Assembly (NCBI GenBank): GCA_946479665.1
Contig: CAMLGO010000002.1
Span: forward strand, 1-35,156
Reading direction: 5' to 3'
Source: an uncultured Candidatus Saccharibacteria bacterium
Lineage (GTDB): Bacteria; Patescibacteria; Saccharimonadia; Saccharimonadales; UBA6022
DNA length: 35,156 nucleotides
Shown: piece by piece, positions 31,350-35,156 of the stretch
Position numbering within the stretch: the stretch's first letter is position 1
How the letters are laid out: every line of letters begins with the position of its first letter
Notes under the pieces: generated by a model
Database searches by the model: none
The model's input: the letters and a program-made list of their open reading frames with translations, nothing else
What the model was told of the DNA's origin: nothing
Position numbers and translations under genes: made by a program

Positions 31350-32176
31350 CGGGACTCCTTGATACGAACCATGAGGTAGCCGATACTACCAAATGCAAAT
31401 TCAGATGTCTTCATGAACAGCATGCCAATACCGAGATGAGGGCGCCGCAATAGCTGCTGTGGGCGTGAGAAAAATAGGCCATAACGTGTAAAGATTCCGG
31501 TTTGTGAACCGACGGCCGAGGTTGTCTTATTCGCATCCAGATACTTAGCAAACTTTTGCGCGTAGTAATATTTCTTTTTCAGTGTACGACCCAACTGTAA
31601 GTGGCCTTCATTGTGTCGAATGTATTCATTGATACGCCCAAGCGGAGCAATGCTGCCAACGCGCTGTGATAGATCCCAGTCCTCACCGCTAATTAATTGT
31701 TCGTTGTAGCCGCCAAGGTCGAGATACGTTTGTCGGCTGAAAAAACGTGCCGCTTCCATCCATGCCACGCCAACATAAAACGATCGCTCTAGTCGCTTAC
31801 ACTGGGCCCAAAAGCCTTTTCCGAAAGACTCTTCGGGTATAACCAAGCCTTTTTGCTCGGGATTAATGGCAACCTGTTCAATACATGCACTCACGACATC
31901 TGGCGTTAGTTCCATGTCGGAGTCAATAATCATGACATACTCGCCCTTCGCCTTGCTGACACCATAATTTCGCTGTGCGCTTCGCTCTGGTCCAACATTA
32001 TACACACTGTCGGTATAGGTGCGAGCAATCTCCTTCGTGTTGTCGGTTGATCCATTATCAACGACAATGAGCTCGACGTTGTCGTAGGATTGATTAACGA
32101 TTGAAGCTAAACAGGCGTCAAGCGTGGCTGTATTGTTGTATGTCGTGGCTATGACTGAAACAAGGGGTTGGTTCAT
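31346..32176 (-). CDS. Family 2 glycosyltransferase
   Basis: A 276-residue GT-A enzyme. SVIATTYNNTATLDACLASI opens the nucleotide-binding fold, VDNGSTDNT follows near 37-45, and the DXD-type metal/nucleotide site is IIDSDMEL near 83-90. GGYNEQLISGEDWDLSQRV near 155 carries the ED motif that usually includes the catalytic base. It would add one sugar to a lipid-linked or nascent polymer on the cytoplasmic side. Overlaps of 4 bp on both sides place it firmly within the operon. The donor sugar is unknown. Confidence 0.9.
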   Translation of the reverse strand: MNQPLVSVIATTYNNTATLDACLASIVNQSYDNVELIVVDNGSTDNTKEIARTYTDSVYNVGPERSAQRNYGVSKAKGEYVMIIDSDMELTPDVVSACIEQVAINPEQKGLVIPEESFGKGFWAQCKRLERSFYVGVAWMEAARFFSRQTYLDLGGYNEQLISGEDWDLSQRVGSIAPLGRINEYIRHNEGHLQLGRTLKKKYYYAQKFAKYLDANKTTSAVGSQTGIFTRYGLFFSRPQQLLRRPHLGIGMLFMKTSEFAFGSIGYLMVRIKESR

Positions 32177-33276
32177 ATGCGTACTTCCTTACTGAACTGC
32201 TGGTGACTGGTTTCGAAATTAATCTGCTTACTCCACTCCCAGGCATTTTTTTGTAACACTTGGTAATGAGGTTGGTCTGATAATAATGTGACAATGTTGA
32301 CTGCAAGATGCGCTGGCGTATTGCGTACACAAACTGCCCCTGTCTTATCGTGCTGGACACTATCGCGAAGGCCGTCAACATCGTAAACGGCGGCTGGCGT
32401 GCCCTGACTGGCAGCTTCGGTGACAATCAGGCCCCATCCTTCTTTGATGCTCGTGACGGTAATGAGATGTGCTTTTTGTAGCAACTCCGACTTCTCGTCT
32501 GATGAGATGCGGCCAAGGTATTCAATGTCATCTTTATACGGACTATCCGCGATAGCAGTCAGAACTTTTTTGCCATAGGCCCCGCTCGCATCGCCAGCGA
32601 TTTTCATCTGCAATGCCGGCATCGATCGTTTTGCAATCTCAAAGGCACGTACTTGGTCCAAGGTTCGTTTCATTGGCCGGATGCTCCCAAGCGAAACTAT
32701 CGTTGGTTGATTATACTTGGTGGTTGAGTCGAGCTCTCCTATAGGCTCAAGTTGAATACCTTCCGAAATGAGACTGATATTTTCGGCCTTAAAGCCATTT
32801 CGCATCAAATCACGCTTGGTACTCTCGGACATGGCAATTGCTCGTTCGCTGCTCAAAAACCTCAGGTAAAGCGGTTCGAGAATGTAGCCGACAAGACTAG
32901 CCGGCAGCGGCAATTGATAGAACCAAATCTCACGGCAAAGCATGTGAAAAAATAACAGTCGTTGCTTGTGAGGTAAATACAGCTTGCTACAAAACGGTAT
33001 CGTATTGATCTCCTCGACAACAAAGTCAGGCCAGTCGGCGAGGTGTTGCTTAATGTATTGATACGCACGGAAGTAGACACTAAAACGCCCACCGACACGA
33101 ACAACATCGTAACCATCGATCACGTCCTTGTGCATAGCACCAGGATACAGCGCGGTCACGAGTGTTACTTCGTGTCCGGCTTTGACCAGGCGTTTACATA
33201 ATTCGGATGTGACTACTTCGGCCCCGCCAGCTTGGGGATGTTGCGTGTCCTTCCAGCTTAGCCATAGTATTCGCAT
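32173..33276 (-). CDS. Family 4 glycosyltransferase
   Basis: A 367-residue GT-B enzyme. The N-terminal half opens with ILWLSWKDTQHPQAGGAE, with the Gly-rich turn near 18-21 typical of GT4. The C-terminal half has VSLGSIRPMKRTLDQV and the E-X7-E region EGWGLIVTEAASQGTPAAVY (residues about 280-300). It transfers a sugar with retention of configuration. It shares one base with the preceding gene and 4 bp with the next. No signal peptide or helix is seen, so it acts in the cytoplasm. Confidence 0.92.
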   Translation of the reverse strand: MRILWLSWKDTQHPQAGGAEVVTSELCKRLVKAGHEVTLVTALYPGAMHKDVIDGYDVVRVGGRFSVYFRAYQYIKQHLADWPDFVVEEINTIPFCSKLYLPHKQRLLFFHMLCREIWFYQLPLPASLVGYILEPLYLRFLSSERAIAMSESTKRDLMRNGFKAENISLISEGIQLEPIGELDSTTKYNQPTIVSLGSIRPMKRTLDQVRAFEIAKRSMPALQMKIAGDASGAYGKKVLTAIADSPYKDDIEYLGRISSDEKSELLQKAHLITVTSIKEGWGLIVTEAASQGTPAAVYDVDGLRDSVQHDKTGAVCVRNTPAHLAVNIVTLLSDQPHYQVLQKNAWEWSKQINFETSHQQFSKEVRI

Positions 33277-34274
33277 TATTTCTTGCGCTCCTTGGGTGTT
33301 CGTTTTGCCTTTGGACGATTCGGTCGGACGACATAGAGTGGCCTATTGGCAACTTCCTGATGGATGTTCGCAATATACAGTGACATCAGCCCTAAGCATG
33401 TCAACGTTAAACCTGACAAGAACAAACTAATGACTGCAAGTATGGCATTTCCACTAAAAACGATACCAAACAAGGAGTTGCTGAACAGGAACTTATTGAC
33501 AAGGATAAACAGGCCAAGCGGTAGCGACACGACGGTAATGAAGATTCCAATGTATCCAGCTATACGAAGTGGAAATAAGGAATGACCTACAAAACTGTCG
33601 ATGCCGAGGCGTACAAGCTTGCCGAAGCTATAGCTGGCCGCACCATGCTCTCGCTCGTCGGCAACAAAGTAGACAAAGTCACGTTTGTAGCCTAGCCAAT
33701 CAAACAAGCCGCGGGTGATACGATTACGCTCAGTGAACTGATTGAAGGCCTTGATCACTTGCTTATCGACTAAACGAAAGTCGGTCGCGTGTGGCGTAAT
33801 AGTAGTGTCAGAGACCTTGTTAATGCTCGAATAAAACAGCTTCGAGAGGAGCTTTTTATGCCAGCTCGTTTTATATTCTTTTCGTACACCCACAACAACG
33901 TCGGCGCCATCTTCCCATTTCTGAATAAATTCTGGTATGTGGTCAGGGGGATGCTGAAGGTCAGCATCAAGCATGATGGCGGCATCGCCTTTAGCGGCGT
34001 GGAGTCCGGCTGTGAGTGCAATCTCTTTTCCGAAATTGCGGGCTAGTTCGATAGGTACAACCTCTATATCTTTTGAGGCGAGTTTTTGTAAACGTTCTGT
34101 TGTCTTGTCGCTGCTGCCATCGTTGATAAACAGATATTCGAATCTGTATTCAAGACGACCCGTGATCTTCTTAACCGCTTTGTGGACATGCTGAACATTG
34201 TCCTCTTCGTTATACATTGGGATAATTACGGAAATAAACGGCAGGTGGGTTAATGTTTCTTGATTCCTATGCAT
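33276..34274 (-). CDS. Family 2 glycosyltransferase with C-terminal membrane helices (GtrB/DPM1 type)
   Basis: A 332-residue protein. The GT-A domain has SVIIPMYNEEDNV, FINDGSSDKT and the metal site MLDADLQHPPDHIPEF; a lipid-interface helix region leads to two hydrophobic helices at about 233-258 and 268-293. This is the architecture of GtrB/DPM1-like enzymes that make polyprenyl-phosphate-linked sugars. The product would be the donor for GT-C enzymes outside the membrane, which fits the two large GT-C-like proteins downstream in the same operon. The C-terminus is basic (PNRPKAKRTPKERKK). Confidence 0.9.
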   Translation of the reverse strand: MHRNQETLTHLPFISVIIPMYNEEDNVQHVHKAVKKITGRLEYRFEYLFINDGSSDKTTERLQKLASKDIEVVPIELARNFGKEIALTAGLHAAKGDAAIMLDADLQHPPDHIPEFIQKWEDGADVVVGVRKEYKTSWHKKLLSKLFYSSINKVSDTTITPHATDFRLVDKQVIKAFNQFTERNRITRGLFDWLGYKRDFVYFVADEREHGAASYSFGKLVRLGIDSFVGHSLFPLRIAGYIGIFITVVSLPLGLFILVNKFLFSNSLFGIVFSGNAILAVISLFLSGLTLTCLGLMSLYIANIHQEVANRPLYVVRPNRPKAKRTPKERKK

Positions 34275-35156
34275 TGTCCTCCCTAGATTGTTGATAATTA
34301 AAAAGCAGATTCTGTATGAAGGTGATCACTAGTAAGATGAAACTTCCTAGTACAACGTTGTTAATCACGTCTTCTATTTTATCATGGTTAATTTGCATAA
34401 GCACAAGCGTGATGATAAACACAACGACGCCACCGAGGCTGTAGCGATAGCGTTTTAGAGCCACGTGATACATCGTAAGCGCGTTTGCTAAAGCAAGTAA
34501 TAGCATCGCTAAACCAGTGCGCGACAAGAGGCTTGCATTTACGCTATACTTCGATCCTACGAGCAAATCAATCACAAAATGAGGGAAGACGCTCATGACG
34601 ACTAAAGCTCCCCCGCCAAGCAATAGCATGAGGCCGAGTGACGCCTTGAGACGTGACTGATTTTCACGCGTAGACTGATTATTACTGACGTGGGTCATGA
34701 GTACACCCGTTATGGGAGCCATAAGAAAATAAACAATGCCCGCAATCGTCGTGATACCGGCATATAACCCCGCCTCGGTTGGCGAGAAGTAATGCTTGAT
34801 TGTTACCATATCCAGAGTTTGGATAATTGTAACAGCTCCGGCACCTAGTAGAACTGCGGTTGCGTGCTTAAAGTATGGTCGAATGAGCCGAAGATTCAAT
34901 GGCCCCATCCCAAACGCCGAGCCGCGAAGGCCCGCTTGTCGCGCCCAGGTGACACCCGCTGCCAGCGAGAGCACCTGGGAGATGGCTAGTGCCCCAACTG
35001 CGCCGAGGCTATGAAATCCGAACAGGACTAAAATAGGCGCCAGTACAAGCTTTGCAGCCGAGCCGATGCCATCGGTCATTGACGCGCGAAAGAATTGCTT
35101 CCGCCCTCTCAAAAAGGCCATACGAAACGCAAGTGGGATACTAATGGCCAAGGCCA
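34267..35156 (-). CDS. Polysaccharide flippase (MATE/MVF superfamily), N-terminus outside window
   Basis: The open frame runs through the right edge of the window, so only about the last 296 residues are seen; a TTG at 35151 is in frame but is not a credible start because it falls inside a membrane helix. At least eight hydrophobic helices are present, with segments such as GLYAGITTIAGIVYFLMAPI and SRTGLAMLLLALANALTMYH typical of Wzx-like oligosaccharide flippases. These move lipid-linked sugar units from the inner to the outer face of the membrane. It overlaps the next glycosyltransferase gene by 8 bp. It is the first gene of the polymer operon visible here; the promoter must lie beyond the window. 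Confidence 0.82.
   Translation of the reverse strand, partial: ALAISIPLAFRMAFLRGRKQFFRASMTDGIGSAAKLVLAPILVLFGFHSLGAVGALAISQVLSLAAGVTWARQAGLRGSAFGMGPLNLRLIRPYFKHATAVLLGAGAVTIIQTLDMVTIKHYFSPTEAGLYAGITTIAGIVYFLMAPITGVLMTHVSNNQSTRENQSRLKASLGLMLLLGGGALVVMSVFPHFVIDLLVGSKYSVNASLLSRTGLAMLLLALANALTMYHVALKRYRYSLGGVVVFIITLVLMQINHDKIEDVINNVVLGSFILLVITFIQNLLFNYQQSREDNA

Noticed and set aside
1..35156. CRISPR array, insertion sequence, transposase or integrase
   Set aside because: No regularly spaced repeats and no protein with recombinase or transposase motifs were found; the only repeat set is the tRNA-Gln 3' end.

Overview
The window most likely comes from a member of Candidatus Saccharibacteria (TM7, Patescibacteria/CPR) or a close relative. 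The grounds are an aerobic-type Cyo quinol oxidase operon joined to a type II NADH dehydrogenase, small genes packed with 1-4 bp overlaps, a type IV pilin, several short secreted or membrane proteins of unknown family, and standard use of TGA as a stop (cyoB, for example, ends in TGA). The lineage call is inference from gene content; no ribosomal RNA is present.

Layout. (1) 1-1740: the end of a glycerophosphodiester phosphodiesterase gene converges on a thioredoxin reductase / membrane-anchored FKBP isomerase pair; the two stop codons overlap inside one bidirectional terminator. (2) 1887-2711: a lone membrane protein with a PH-like domain. (3) 2783-9047, minus strand: cyoABCDE, a small three-helix membrane protein and ndh, forming a short chain from NADH through quinone to O2. 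(4) 9134-15848, minus: pheS-pheT, a DExH helicase and an alpha/beta hydrolase as one tight operon. (5) 15894-19633: a tail-anchored protein, an unusual MIP channel, RmuC, a five-helix protein, a PAP2 phosphatase and a small secreted protein. (6) 19726-22046: tRNA-Gln(CUG) with its own promoter and terminator, followed by an ECF sigma / membrane anti-sigma pair lying between partial copies of the tRNA 3' end. (7) 22154-25063: a three-helix protein, a type IV pilin-like protein, a VOC protein, a CorA transporter and a small secreted protein. (8) 25199-35156, minus: a surface-polymer operon with a flippase (cut by the window edge), three glycosyltransferases, a polysaccharide pyruvyl transferase and two large GT-C-like membrane proteins, one with a carbohydrate-binding-like domain.

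How the genes work together. NDH-2 and cytochrome bo would reoxidise NADH with oxygen and keep oxygen low; TrxB and the FKBP would support redox balance and folding of exported proteins. The polymer operon would build and export a decorated surface glycan. The sigma/anti-sigma pair and the nearby pilin gene suggest envelope sensing and surface attachment.

A less expected feature is promoter layout. Several genes have a -10 box only 4-10 bp before the ATG and no Shine-Dalgarno sequence, which predicts leaderless or nearly leaderless mRNAs, while other genes in the same window have strong ribosome binding sites. An extended -10 of the form TGCTATACT recurs exactly in front of four genes.
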